Part shown: positions 31,633 to 39,507 of the stretch, piece after piece
Position numbering within the stretch: position 1 is the stretch's first letter
Layout: every line of letters begins with the position of its first letter
Assembly: GCA_002413785.1 (NCBI GenBank)
Contig: DHXR01000028.1
Coordinates: 22,083 to 86,082, forward strand
Reading direction: 5' to 3'
From: Mucilaginibacter sp. UBA5151
GTDB lineage: Bacteria > Bacteroidota > Bacteroidia > Sphingobacteriales > Sphingobacteriaceae
Length of the DNA stretch: 64,000 nt
The notes under the pieces: generated by a model
The model's database searches: none
Seen by the model: only the letters and a program-made list of their open reading frames with translations
Told to the model about the DNA's origin: nothing
Program-made: the position numbers and the translations under genes

Positions 31633-32578
31633 TTACCTGCACAATCATCAGGATTTTCCCGCCTTATTGCGCATTATAGAAGACGACACCGGCATACAGG
31701 CGGGATTAATCGAAAAAGATTACTGGATTATGCATGTATTGTACGGACTAAAAAAGCTGGGATTTGAATTTGAATTAAAAGGTGGAACTTCTTTATCCAA
31801 AGGGTACCACATTATCGACCGCTTTTCGGAGGATATTGATATCCACATCAAACCTCCGGCAGCAATGGGGATTAATGAAAATCCTAAGAACATTAAGCCA
31901 AAAAATATTGAGGCAAGAAAACAGTTTTATGATTGGTTGGCCGAAACTATAAAAATTGATGGCATTACATCTGTTGCAAGGGACTATGCATTTGATGATA
32001 TGGTTTACTACCGGAGCGGCGGCGTCAGGTTAAATTATGAAAGCAAAACAAGTCATATTGAGGGTGTTAAAGATGGTATTTTATTAGAATCGGGCTTTGA
32101 TACCGTCACTCCTAATTATAAGCTTATGATCAGTTCATGGGCCTATGACAGAGTTAAAGGAAATACATCTGTTGATATTATTGATAATAGGGCAGTTGAT
32201 ATAATTTGTTACCACCCTGGCTACACTTTCGTCGAAAAGCTTCAGACGATCGCTACAAAATTTCGTCAGGAACAGGGCGACGGCATTGCCCGGTCAAATT
32301 TAATGCGGCAATATTATGATATATACTGCCTGTTGGGAAATGAAGATGTTAAGAAATTTATCGGCACCCCTGAATATGAAGCACATAAAGTCAGTAGGTT
32401 CCCTGCTGTAGATTTAGAAACCCCTATAGCTGATAACGAGGCTTTTCTGCTTAAAAATTTTGGTTTAAGGCTCAGTTTTAGAAAAAGGTATGAGGCTACT
32501 GCTACTCTTTATTATAAAGGACAGCCTGATTTTGATGAATTACTTGACAGAATAAGCACTTACATTAATAGTTTGTAA
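31622..32578 (+). CDS. AbiEii/AbiGii nucleotidyltransferase toxin
   Basis: 318 residues. Nucleotidyltransferase motifs: LKGGTSLSKGY (about residues 56-66) and FSEDIDIHI (about residues 70-78, with the two metal-binding Asp). A downstream Lys-rich segment (TFVEKLQTIATKFRQEQGD) is typical. AbiEii/MenT toxins are GTP-binding nucleotidyltransferases, and some block tRNA acceptor ends. As an abortive-infection system the pair would halt growth after phage infection. Confidence 0.85.
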   Translation: MPSDYLHNHQDFPALLRIIEDDTGIQAGLIEKDYWIMHVLYGLKKLGFEFELKGGTSLSKGYHIIDRFSEDIDIHIKPPAAMGINENPKNIKPKNIEARKQFYDWLAETIKIDGITSVARDYAFDDMVYYRSGGVRLNYESKTSHIEGVKDGILLESGFDTVTPNYKLMISSWAYDRVKGNTSVDIIDNRAVDIICYHPGYTFVEKLQTIATKFRQEQGDGIARSNLMRQYYDIYCLLGNEDVKKFIGTPEYEAHKVSRFPAVDLETPIADNEAFLLKNFGLRLSFRKRYEATATLYYKGQPDFDELLDRISTYINSL

Positions 32579-32598
32579 ATCAGTTAAATAAAAGACAA

Positions 32599-33162
32599 AT
32601 GGCTAATAAAAAAGTACCATTAACGGACATAACTGTAAGAGAACATTTATTTTATGCATATGCTAATTTAGCAATGGCACATACAGCTGTAGTTAAAGGA
32701 CAGGAAAAATATGAAAGGTTTAACTTTATGGTTAGGGCCAGGCTATATAAAGGGCTTTTAACAGGAACGATGAACATTAGAACTCTTTTTGACGATGAAA
32801 AAATAAAATTATCAATTGGCACCAAATGCAATTATTGTAATTCAACGGAACAACTTGCATTAGACCATATTTTAGCACAAAAATTAGGTGGAAAAGACGT
32901 TGGTGACAACTTGATTTATGCTTGCAAAATATGCAACAGTTCAAAAGGAAAAAAAGATTTAATGGAATGGATGAGTTTTCGCGGAGAAGAATTTCTGCCA
33001 TTAATGGTTATCAGGCGATATTTAAAATTGGTTATTAATTATTGTGTTGACAATGATTTAATGGACTTAAAACTTTCAGACAATGTCCTTGATAATGTCC
33101 CATTTAAATTGATTTTAATACCAATAAATTATCCTTCACCACACAAATTACGACTTGTTTGA
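32599..33162 (+). CDS. HNH endonuclease
   Basis: 187 residues. The HNH site is CNYCNSTEQLALDHILAQ (about residues 76-93), with GGKDVGDNLIYACKICNSSK and two CxxC zinc knuckles. The C-terminal third is hydrophobic and not assigned. The DNA is very AT-rich compared with the neighbouring core genes, as expected for a recently acquired gene. It lies 20 bases after the AbiE pair and may belong to the same island operon. Confidence 0.8.
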   Translation: MANKKVPLTDITVREHLFYAYANLAMAHTAVVKGQEKYERFNFMVRARLYKGLLTGTMNIRTLFDDEKIKLSIGTKCNYCNSTEQLALDHILAQKLGGKDVGDNLIYACKICNSSKGKKDLMEWMSFRGEEFLPLMVIRRYLKLVINYCVDNDLMDLKLSDNVLDNVPFKLILIPINYPSPHKLRLV

Positions 33163-33227
33163 GGCTTTAAAATTTTAAGTTTATATGTGTTCCGGGTTTA
33201 TGCTGCGGACTGATACCCTTTAACAGC

Positions 33228-33257
33228 TTTGGCTTATAAATATTATAGTTATATTTG
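33228..33257 (+). promoter_or_regulatory. Promoter of the PIN toxin-antitoxin pair
   Basis: TTTG (33228-33231), 18 bases, then TATATTTG (33250-33257). It is an almost ideal Bacteroidota promoter. It fixes the antitoxin start at the ATG at 33277. Confidence 0.6.
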
Positions 33258-33276
33258 CTTTACAATTATATTATCA

Positions 33277-33504
33277 ATGAAAAATACAATAAAAGCAAAA
33301 CCATTAAGCGATGCGCAACTAATGGTTTTACAGATAGTTAAAAAACCGTATAGCGAACAAGATTTAGAGGACTTGCGTGAATTGTTGTTGGGTTTCAATA
33401 GTCGTAAAATGCAGCAGCACTTAGACGAAACCATCGCACAGAAACGTTATAATACTGCTGATTTTCAAAACATGTTAGCAGGTCACATGCGTAAAACGCA
33501 TTAA
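33277..33504 (+). CDS. Antitoxin of a PIN-domain toxin pair
   Basis: 75 residues from the ATG at 33277; the open frame reaches 33229 but contains the promoter. The sequence KAKPLSDAQLMVLQIVKKPY is followed by an alpha-helical region and a basic end (AGHMRKTH). This is the shape of antitoxins that pair with COG1569 PIN toxins: a DNA-contacting N-terminus and a toxin-neutralising tail. The toxin ATG lies 1 base after the stop. Confidence 0.65.
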   Translation: MKNTIKAKPLSDAQLMVLQIVKKPYSEQDLEDLRELLLGFNSRKMQQHLDETIAQKRYNTADFQNMLAGHMRKTH

Positions 33505-33505
33505 G

Positions 33506-33928
33506 ATGATCCGGGTAGTTTTAGATACTAACGTATTGGTTGCCAGTATTTCTCATAAATCGCCCTTTTATTGGGTTTGGCAATCATTTCTCCACGGCAA
33601 ATATGAGTTATGTATAACTACAGATATTTTGGACGAATATGCCGAAATAATTGAAAGGTACTTTTCAGTAAAAGACGCAGAATATGCTTTAACACAAATT
33701 ATGTTACAAAAAAATATAGTTCACACAATCCGCTATTTTGAATGGAACATAATGGAAAAAGATCCCGATGATAACAAGTTTTTTGATTGTGCTGTCGCAG
33801 CGAATGCTGATTACATCGTTTCGGAAGATAAACATTTCAATATCCTGAAACGCATATCGTTCCCATCGGTTACTGCTATCAAAACATTAGAATTTAAGCG
33901 AATCCTTGAAACAATAACAGAATTATAA
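33506..33928 (+). CDS. PIN-domain toxin (COG1569 family)
   Basis: 140 residues. Acidic PIN residues are seen: Asp6 (RVVLDTNVLV), Glu near 41 (DILDEYAEI), Asp near 90-92 (KDPDDNKFFDCA) and Asp near 113 (IVSEDKHF). PIN toxins are Mg-dependent RNases; the target is unknown. The pair ends 60 bases before the second terminator copy, so the island is bounded on the right. Confidence 0.82.
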   Translation: MIRVVLDTNVLVASISHKSPFYWVWQSFLHGKYELCITTDILDEYAEIIERYFSVKDAEYALTQIMLQKNIVHTIRYFEWNIMEKDPDDNKFFDCAVAANADYIVSEDKHFNILKRISFPSVTAIKTLEFKRILETITEL

Positions 33929-33987
33929 GCAATATATAATGCCTGTCAGATACTGTTATTTCAGCAATTTAGGAGGCTTTATTGATC

Positions 33988-34029
33988 AAAATCGGCGGGT
34001 TTTTAACCCGCCGATTTTTTTTTAAAATT
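33988..34029 (+). terminator. Second copy of the hpf-type terminator; right bracket of the island
   Basis: Stem AAAATCGGCGGGTT/AACCCGCCGATTTT (33988-34001/34005-34018) with nine T. Its central 36 bases match 30857-30892 in 35 positions. It insulates the island from the tRNA-tuf promoter, whose -33 element begins just beyond it. Confidence 0.85.
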
Positions 34030-34033
34030 AAAT

Positions 34034-34063
34034 TTTGTTCAGCATTAAAAATGTGTAAATTTG
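34034..34063 (+). promoter_or_regulatory. Promoter of the tRNA-tuf-rpl-rpo operon
   Basis: TTTG (34034-34037), 18 bases, then TAAATTTG (34056-34063), an excellent Bacteroidota promoter. It lies 141 bases upstream of the first tRNA. The leader between them (34064-34204) has no coding frame. Confidence 0.6.
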
Positions 34064-34204
34064 CAATCCCTTTCGGAGAGGTATGTAACTTGCTCTTTTT
34101 ATGAAACGGGTGGTTCTTTAAAATAAAAACACAGTCTTATTAATTAACTGGTACTATTCCGATGGTCTTTACGGTGATCGGGAAAAATAAAGGTGAAAAT
34201 TTAA

Positions 34205-34277
34205 GCCTCCTTAGCTCAGCTGGTAGAGCGACTGACTTGTAATCAGTAGGTCATTGGTTCGATCCCGATAGGAGGCT
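34205..34277 (+). tRNA. trnT-UGU: tRNA-Thr (TGT)
   Basis: 73 bases. Acceptor GCCTCCT pairs with AGGAGGC. D-loop AGCTCAGCTGGTAGAGC, anticodon TGT (34238-34240), T-loop GGTTCGATCC. CCA is not encoded. Confidence 0.97.
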
Positions 34278-34279
34278 CT

Positions 34280-34352
34280 GTTAATTGTTGAATTAGTGAA
34301 TTACTGAATGAGTGAATTTTAAATTCAACAATTCACTAATTCAATAATTAAC
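34280..34352. repeat. Mirrored-word hairpin between tRNA-Thr and tRNA-Tyr
   Basis: The left arm 34280-34302 pairs with 34330-34352 in 22 of 23 positions, with one wobble. Words are GAATTAGT/ACTAATTC. A 22-base stretch of the left arm (34288-34309) recurs at 36960-36981. It lies inside a tRNA transcript, so it may guide processing. Confidence 0.7.
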
Positions 34353-34354
34353 AC

Positions 34355-34435
34355 GGGGGGATACCAGAGCGGTCAAATGGGGCAGACTGTAAATCTGCTG
34401 CTTCGGCTACGAAGGTTCGAATCCTTCTCCCCCCA
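34355..34435 (+). tRNA. trnY-GUA: tRNA-Tyr (GTA)
   Basis: 81 bases with a long variable arm (CTGCTTCGGCTAC). Acceptor GGGGGGA pairs with TCCCCCC. Anticodon GTA (34389-34391), T-loop GGTTCGAATCC. CCA is not encoded. Confidence 0.97.
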
Positions 34436-34443
34436 CAGAAAAA

Positions 34444-34511
34444 GTTAGCAGTAGGCAGTTGGCAGTTAGCAGGTAAAATAAAGCAAACTGCCTACTGTAA
34501 ACTGCAAACTG
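34444..34511. repeat. Mirrored-word hairpin between tRNA-Tyr and tRNA-Gly
   Basis: Words GGCAGTTAGCAG-type on the left (34444-34472) and CTGCCTACTGTAAACTGC on the right (34484-34511). 13 of 14 central positions pair. Confidence 0.6.
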
Positions 34512-34516
34512 AATAA

Positions 34517-34589
34517 GCGGAAGTAGCTCAGTTGGTAGAGCGATAGCCTTCCAAGCTATAGGTCGCGAGTTCGAACCTCGTCTTCCGCT
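34517..34589 (+). tRNA. trnG-UCC: tRNA-Gly (TCC)
   Basis: 73 bases. Acceptor GCGGAAG pairs with CTTCCGC. Anticodon TCC (34550-34552), T-loop AGTTCGAACCT. CCA is not encoded. Confidence 0.97.
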
Positions 34590-34590
34590 C

Positions 34591-34696
34591 GGTTTGGTTC
34601 ATTGGTTAATTAGTTTAATGGTTCATTGGTAGCCAAAGTGGTAAAACACTATCGAACTATTTACAAATGAACAAATGAACCAGTGAACCAATGAGC
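34591..34696. repeat. Mirrored-word hairpin between tRNA-Gly and tRNA-Thr
   Basis: Left arm words GGTTCATTGGTTAATT (34591-34630); right arm words AATGAACCAGTGAACCAATG (34664-34696). The arms are complementary in blocks. Confidence 0.6.
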
Positions 34697-34705
34697 AAAA
34701 AACCA

Positions 34706-34777
<72 letters not shown>

Positions 34778-34850
34778 CAATGTTGTTATAAACAGAATAC
34801 GAATACAATTTTAAAGTAAAAATTAACCTACAAATAATTAAATATAAATC

Positions 34851-36038
34851 ATGGCAAAAGAAAAGTTTGACCGCAGTAAACCGCACTTAAACATCGGTAC
34901 AATCGGTCACGTTGACCACGGAAAAACAACCCTGACCGCAGCTATTACAAAAGTTTTGGCTGATAAAGGTTTCTCAGAAGCTCGTTCATTCGATTCTATT
35001 GACTCGGCTCCTGAAGAAAAAGAGCGTGGTATTACTATTAATACAGCACACGTTGAGTATTCAACTGCTACACGTCACTATGCACATGTTGACTGCCCGG
35101 GTCACGCGGATTATGTGAAAAACATGGTTACCGGTGCTGCTCAAATGGACGGTGCAATTATAGTTGTTGCCGCTACTGACGGTCCGATGCCTCAAACACG
35201 TGAACATATCCTTTTAGCCCGCCAGGTTGGAGTGCCTTCATTGGTTGTGTTTATGAATAAAGTGGATATGGTTGACGATCCGGAATTATTAGAATTAGTT
35301 GAAATGGAAATTCGTGAGTTATTATCATTCTACGAATATCCTGGTGATACTATCCCTGTAATTCAAGGTTCTGCCCTTGGTGGTTTGAACGGCGATCCTG
35401 CATGGGTTGAAAAAATTATGGAATTGATGGATGCAGTTGATGCACACATTCCAATTCCTCCGCGTTTAACTGAACTTCCGTTCCTTATGCCTGTTGAAGA
35501 CGTGTTCTCGATCACTGGTCGTGGTACTGTTGCAACAGGTCGTATTGAGCGTGGTATTATCAACTCCGGCGAACAGGTTGATATCCTGGGTATGGGCGCT
35601 GAAAACCTTAAATCAACTGTTACAGGTGTGGAAATGTTCCGCAAGATCCTTGACAGGGGTGAAGCAGGTGACAACGTAGGTTTATTGTTACGTGGTATTG
35701 AAAAAACTGATATCCGTCGTGGTATGGTTATTTGCAAACCAGGTTCAGTAACCCCGCACACAGATTTCAAAGCCGAAGTTTACGTATTATCAAAAGCTGA
35801 AGGTGGTCGTCACACACCATTCTTTAATAAATACCGTCCGCAATTCTATTTCCGCACAACAGACGTAACAGGTGAAATCACCTTAGCCGAAGGCGTAGAA
35901 ATGGTTATGCCTGGTGATAACGTTACCATCACTGTAAAGCTGATCAACGCTATCGCAATGGAAAAAGGCTTACGTTTCGCTATCCGTGAAGGTGGCAGGA
36001 CAGTAGGTGCCGGTCAGGTAACTGAAATTTTGAAATAA
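34851..36038 (+). CDS. tuf: Elongation factor Tu
   Basis: 395 residues. GTPase motifs: GHVDHGKTT (residues 19-27), DCPGHAD and NKVD. All three domains are complete. It delivers aminoacyl-tRNA to the ribosome. It follows the four tRNA genes, the same Thr-Tyr-Gly-Thr-tuf order as at the tufB locus of Escherichia coli. No Shine-Dalgarno sequence precedes the ATG, typical for the phylum. A hairpin between tuf and tRNA-Trp may attenuate or process the transcript. Confidence 0.98.
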   Translation: MAKEKFDRSKPHLNIGTIGHVDHGKTTLTAAITKVLADKGFSEARSFDSIDSAPEEKERGITINTAHVEYSTATRHYAHVDCPGHADYVKNMVTGAAQMDGAIIVVAATDGPMPQTREHILLARQVGVPSLVVFMNKVDMVDDPELLELVEMEIRELLSFYEYPGDTIPVIQGSALGGLNGDPAWVEKIMELMDAVDAHIPIPPRLTELPFLMPVEDVFSITGRGTVATGRIERGIINSGEQVDILGMGAENLKSTVTGVEMFRKILDRGEAGDNVGLLLRGIEKTDIRRGMVICKPGSVTPHTDFKAEVYVLSKAEGGRHTPFFNKYRPQFYFRTTDVTGEITLAEGVEMVMPGDNVTITVKLINAIAMEKGLRFAIREGGRTVGAGQVTEILK

Positions 36039-36062
36039 TAAATTTCAAAAAGGTTAATTAGA

Positions 36063-36100
36063 AACATAAGTCTGCTACACAAAAGCGGGCTTATGTTTTC
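36063..36100 (+). terminator. Hairpin between tuf and tRNA-Trp
   Basis: AACATAAGTCTGC (36063-36075) pairs with GCGGGCTTATGTT (36085-36097), followed by a short TTTC. A partial terminator or processing site inside the operon. Confidence 0.5.
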
Positions 36101-36113
36101 TTAGTTATAACAA

Positions 36114-36184
36114 ACGGGAATAGTTCAATGGTAGAATAGAGGTCTCCAAAACCTTTGATCAGGGTTCGAATCCTTGTTCCCGTG
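36114..36184 (+). tRNA. trnW-CCA: tRNA-Trp (CCA)
   Basis: 71 bases. Acceptor ACGGGAA pairs with TTCCCGT. Anticodon CCA (36146-36148), T-loop GGTTCGAATCC. It lies 19 bases before secE. Confidence 0.97.
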
Positions 36185-36203
36185 CATACTGTAAATAACA
36201 AAA

Positions 36204-36398
36204 ATGGCTAAAGTATCTGAGTATATTAAAGAGTCTTACATAGAGTTAACCCAGAAAGTAACCTGGCCAACCTGGAGAGAATTGCAAAACAGCGCGGTGT
36301 TAGTATTAATAGCAGCGTTAATTATTGCGATGATCATCATGGTAATGGATCAAAGCATACATTTTTTGCTTGATAAGTTTTATAAATCATTAACATAG
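36204..36398 (+). CDS. secE: Preprotein translocase subunit SecE
   Basis: 64 residues with a single membrane helix (AVLVLIAALIIAMIIMVMDQ, about residues 30-50) after the conserved VTWPTWRELQN (about residues 18-28). This is the short, one-helix SecE. It stabilises SecY in the translocon. It forms the usual pair with nusG, 15 bases apart. Confidence 0.92.
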   Translation: MAKVSEYIKESYIELTQKVTWPTWRELQNSAVLVLIAALIIAMIIMVMDQSIHFLLDKFYKSLT

Positions 36399-36413
36399 TA
36401 GTATAGCAGAACG

Positions 36414-36956
36414 ATGAGCGATCAGTTAAAATGGTATGTTGTGCGTGCTATAAGCGGCAAAGAAAAAAAGGTAAAGCAATATATTGATGCCGAAATTGCC
36501 CGTTTGGGTATTACGCATCTGGTTCCGCAGGTATTAATACCTACCGAGAAATATTACCAGATGCGCGATGGAAAGAAAATTGCAAAAGAACGTAATTTTT
36601 TCCCCGGTTATGTGTTGATGGAAGTTGCCCTTGATGCTGAGATAGAGCATATTATAAAAAATATAAACAGCGTTATCGGGTTTTTAGGCGATAAGGCAGG
36701 CAATGCCATCCCTTTGCGCCAGGCAGAAGTTAACCGTATTTTAGGTAAGGTTGACGAAATGAGCGCGCAGGGCGAAACCATGAATGTGCCTTATTATATA
36801 GGTGAAGGTGTAAAAGTGATGGACGGGCCTTTCAACGGATTTAGCGGCGTGATTGAAGAAGTTAACGAAGAAAAGAAAAAATTAAAGGTAATGGTAAAGA
36901 TATTCGGGCGGCGTACACCGCTGGAGTTGAATTACATGCAGGTAGAGAAAGAATAA
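36414..36956 (+). CDS. nusG: Transcription termination/antitermination protein NusG
   Basis: 180 residues: NGN domain (WYVVRAISGKEKKVKQYID, FFPGYVLMEV) and C-terminal KOW domain (GEGVKVMDGPFNGFSGVIEE). It couples polymerase with ribosomes and affects pausing. The gene is followed by a mirrored-word hairpin before rplK. Confidence 0.95.
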   Translation: MSDQLKWYVVRAISGKEKKVKQYIDAEIARLGITHLVPQVLIPTEKYYQMRDGKKIAKERNFFPGYVLMEVALDAEIEHIIKNINSVIGFLGDKAGNAIPLRQAEVNRILGKVDEMSAQGETMNVPYYIGEGVKVMDGPFNGFSGVIEEVNEEKKKLKVMVKIFGRRTPLELNYMQVEKE

Positions 36957-37080
36957 TTATTGAATTAGTGAATTACTGAATTGGTGATTGATTAATATGC
37001 AATAGTCGAAAATATAAATAAGTTATTTATTGAATTGATGGGAAATCAATAATTCACTAATTCAATAAATCACTAATTAA
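36957..37080. repeat. Mirrored-word hairpin between nusG and rplK
   Basis: Left arm 36957-36994 and right arm 37044-37080 use the GAATTAGT/ACTAATTC words. 36960-36981 and 37051-37068 are identical to the two arms of the hairpin at 34280-34352. Confidence 0.7.
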
Positions 37081-37142
37081 AGATCTTAAATGTTACTTAG
37101 CTTCCACTTACTAACATTGAGTTATAATTTAAACAAATAAAA

Positions 37143-37583
37143 ATGGCAAAAGAAGTCGGTGCGATGGTGAAACTGCAGGTAAAGGGCGGCGCTGCAAATC
37201 CATCACCTCCAATTGGCCCCGCATTGGGTGCAAAAGGGGTGAACATAATGGAATTTTGCAAGCAATTCAACGCGCGTACCCAGGACAAACCTGGCAAAAT
37301 TTTACCGGTAGTTATTACTGTTTATGTCGATAAGTCATTCGATTTTATCATTAAAACACCTCCTGTTGCAATCCAGTTACTGGAAGCAACAAGTTTAAAA
37401 GGTGGTTCGGCTGAACCCAACCGTAAAAAAGTTGGCAGTGTAAACTGGACCCAGGTTGAGGCGATAGCTAAAGATAAAATGACTGATTTGAATGCATTCA
37501 CAGTAGAATCAGCCATGAAAATGGTGGCAGGAACTGCCCGCAGTATGGGGATTACCGTATCAGGTACGGCTCCCTGGAATTAA
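37143..37583 (+). CDS. rplK: Large ribosomal subunit protein uL11
   Basis: 146 residues, full length. N-terminal GAMVKLQVKGGAANPSPPIG and C-terminal rRNA-binding GTARSMGITVSG. L11 forms the GTPase-associated centre with 23S rRNA and is needed for RelA activation. Confidence 0.97.
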   Translation: MAKEVGAMVKLQVKGGAANPSPPIGPALGAKGVNIMEFCKQFNARTQDKPGKILPVVITVYVDKSFDFIIKTPPVAIQLLEATSLKGGSAEPNRKKVGSVNWTQVEAIAKDKMTDLNAFTVESAMKMVAGTARSMGITVSGTAPWN

Positions 37584-37610
37584 TTAATTTATACAAATCA
37601 GTTTAAGACA

Positions 37611-38309
37611 GTGGCTAGATTAACAAAAAATCAAAAAGTGGCACAGTCCAAAATTGAGGCAAACAAAGCGTATTCCTTACAGGATGCGTCATCTTTGGTA
37701 AAAGATATTACTAATACCAAATTTGATTCATCTGTTGATATTGATGTTCGTTTAGGTGTCGATCCGCGTAAAGCCAATCAAATGGTGCGTGGTATAGCCA
37801 CCTTACCTCATGGAACCGGTAAAACTGTACGTGTGTTGGTGCTTTGTACTCCTGATAAGGAACAGGAAGCAAAAGACGCAGGTGCAGACTTTGTAGGTTT
37901 GGACGATTATATTGCCAAGATTGAAGGTGGATGGACTGATGTTGATATTATCATCACTATGCCAAGTGTTATGGCTAAAGTAGGTCGTTTGGGTCGTATT
38001 CTCGGTCCGCGCAACCTTATGCCTAACCCTAAATCAGGAACAGTAACCCCCGAAGTAGGGAAAGCTGTAACTGAGGTAAAAGGTGGTAAAATCGACTTCA
38101 AGGTTGATAAAACCGGTATTATCCATACCTCAATAGGAAAAGTATCTTTCCCTGCTGATAAAATTTATGAAAATGCTTTGGAAGTATTGCAAATCATTTC
38201 AAAATTAAAACCTTCAGCAGCAAAAGGAACATATTTTAAGAGTATCCATATCTCTTCAACCATGTCGCCTGGAATTGAAATTGAAACTAAAACAGTAGCG
38301 GGGATCTAA
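37611..38309 (+). CDS. rplA: Large ribosomal subunit protein uL1
   Basis: 232 residues from a GTG start. Contains the L1 signature (MPNPKSGTVT, near residue 143) and the two-domain layout. L1 forms the mobile L1 stalk and can repress the L11 operon by binding its mRNA; the leader between nusG and rplK would be the place for such a site. rplJ follows after 3 bases. Confidence 0.97.
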   Translation: MARLTKNQKVAQSKIEANKAYSLQDASSLVKDITNTKFDSSVDIDVRLGVDPRKANQMVRGIATLPHGTGKTVRVLVLCTPDKEQEAKDAGADFVGLDDYIAKIEGGWTDVDIIITMPSVMAKVGRLGRILGPRNLMPNPKSGTVTPEVGKAVTEVKGGKIDFKVDKTGIIHTSIGKVSFPADKIYENALEVLQIISKLKPSAAKGTYFKSIHISSTMSPGIEIETKTVAGI

Positions 38310-38312
38310 ATC

Positions 38313-38831
38313 ATGAATAAAGAAGAAAAACACGAATTAGTAATTGCCCTTACTGAACAAATGAAAGAGTACGGTAACTTTTATATTACCGATACTTCAA
38401 ATTTGACGGTTGCAAAGATCAATAACATCCGTCGTCAATGTTTCGAAAGTGACATTACGATGAAGGTAGCTAAAAATAGCTTAATTAAAAAGGCTATGGA
38501 TGCTATCGGCGGCGATTTTTCACCTATACATGATGTGCTTAAAGGTTCATCATCAATCCTTTTCTCAAAATCAGGTACTGCCCCGGCAAAACTGATCAAA
38601 AAGTTAAGGAAAAAAGGCGAAAAGCCGATTCTGAAAGCTGCATATATTGATTCAGCAATTTTTATCGGCGATAACCAGTTAGATACTTTGATCAATTTAA
38701 AATCGAAGGAACAACTGATCGGAGAGATCATCGGATTATTGCAATCACCAGCCAAGAATGTTATTTCTGCACTGCAATCAGGCGGAAATATACTGGCAGG
38801 CGTTGTGAAAACATTACAGGAAAGAGGTTAA
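38313..38831 (+). CDS. rplJ: Large ribosomal subunit protein uL10
   Basis: 172 residues. N-terminal rRNA-binding domain (FYITDTSNLTVAKINNIRR) and the C-terminal helix that anchors L7/L12 dimers. Only 3 bases separate it from rplA, so no leader for a typical L10 autoregulatory structure is available there. Confidence 0.96.
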   Translation: MNKEEKHELVIALTEQMKEYGNFYITDTSNLTVAKINNIRRQCFESDITMKVAKNSLIKKAMDAIGGDFSPIHDVLKGSSSILFSKSGTAPAKLIKKLRKKGEKPILKAAYIDSAIFIGDNQLDTLINLKSKEQLIGEIIGLLQSPAKNVISALQSGGNILAGVVKTLQERG

Positions 38832-38893
38832 CCGGACACCTTAAAGTTCGATATTAAAAAACAAAAAGCATTAAAAGTAAAATTTAAAATAAA

Positions 38894-39280
38894 ATGGCGG
38901 ATTTAAAAGCGTTTGCTGAACAGTTGGTAAACTTAACAGTAAAGGAAGTAAACGAATTAGCTCAGATATTAAAAGATGAGTATGGTATTGAGCCTGCTGC
39001 TGCAGCTGTTGCTGTTGCTGCACCTGCTGCAGGTGGTGGCGATGACGCCCCTGCTGAAGCAGCAGTACAAACTGCATTTGACGTTATCCTGAAAGAAGCA
39101 GGCGGCGCTAAATTAGCAGTTGTTAAATTAGTAAAAGACCTGACCGGCCTTGGCTTAAAAGAAGCTAAAGACTTAGTTGATAGTGCACCTAAAGAAGTAA
39201 AAACTGGTGTTACTAAAGAAGAAGCTGAATCTTTAAAGAAACAATTAGAAGAAGCCGGAGCAGTAGTTGAGGTTAAATAA
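38894..39280 (+). CDS. rplL: Large ribosomal subunit protein bL12
   Basis: 128 residues: N-terminal dimerisation helices, an Ala/Pro-rich hinge (AAAAVAVAAPAAGGGDDAPA, about residues 35-55), and the C-terminal factor-binding domain (AKLAVVKLVKDLTGLGLKEA). L7/L12 dimers recruit translation factors. A hairpin after the stop may reduce read-through into rpoB. Confidence 0.97.
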   Translation: MADLKAFAEQLVNLTVKEVNELAQILKDEYGIEPAAAAVAVAAPAAGGGDDAPAEAAVQTAFDVILKEAGGAKLAVVKLVKDLTGLGLKEAKDLVDSAPKEVKTGVTKEEAESLKKQLEEAGAVVEVK

Positions 39281-39296
39281 GTTAACCAACACCAAT

Positions 39297-39340
39297 ACAG
39301 CATCAGACTCCGGCCTATTTTGGTCGGGGTCTATTGCTGT
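39297..39340 (+). terminator. Attenuator-like hairpin between rplL and rpoB
   Basis: AGACTCCGGCC (39305-39315) pairs with GGTCGGGGTCT (39322-39332), with an outer ACAGC/GCTGT. No T-run follows, so it is more an attenuator or RNase site than a full terminator. In many bacteria the ratio of L12 to RNA polymerase is set here. Confidence 0.55.
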
Positions 39341-39372
39341 TTATATTGATGAGATATGGGATAGAGTTTAGT

Positions 39373-39461
39373 GATTTGAGATTAGAGATTCGTTGCCCAA
39401 TATTTTGGATGGCCTTGAAAATTTAATTCTCCTAATCTCTGATCTCCAATCTCTAATCTAC
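39373..39461. repeat. Mirrored-word hairpin upstream of rpoB
   Basis: Left arm 39373-39392 (GATTTGAGATTAGAGATT) and right arm 39428-39461 (CTAATCTCTGATCTCCAATC). The same word family as after pheT. Confidence 0.6.
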
Positions 39462-39507
39462 CGAATACGTCTACATCAGTTTATTATTAAACTAAAATTA
39501 TAATCCC

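Noticed and set aside
38871..39077. Antisense frame over rplL
   Set aside because: Low-complexity Q-rich shadow of the Ala-rich hinge.
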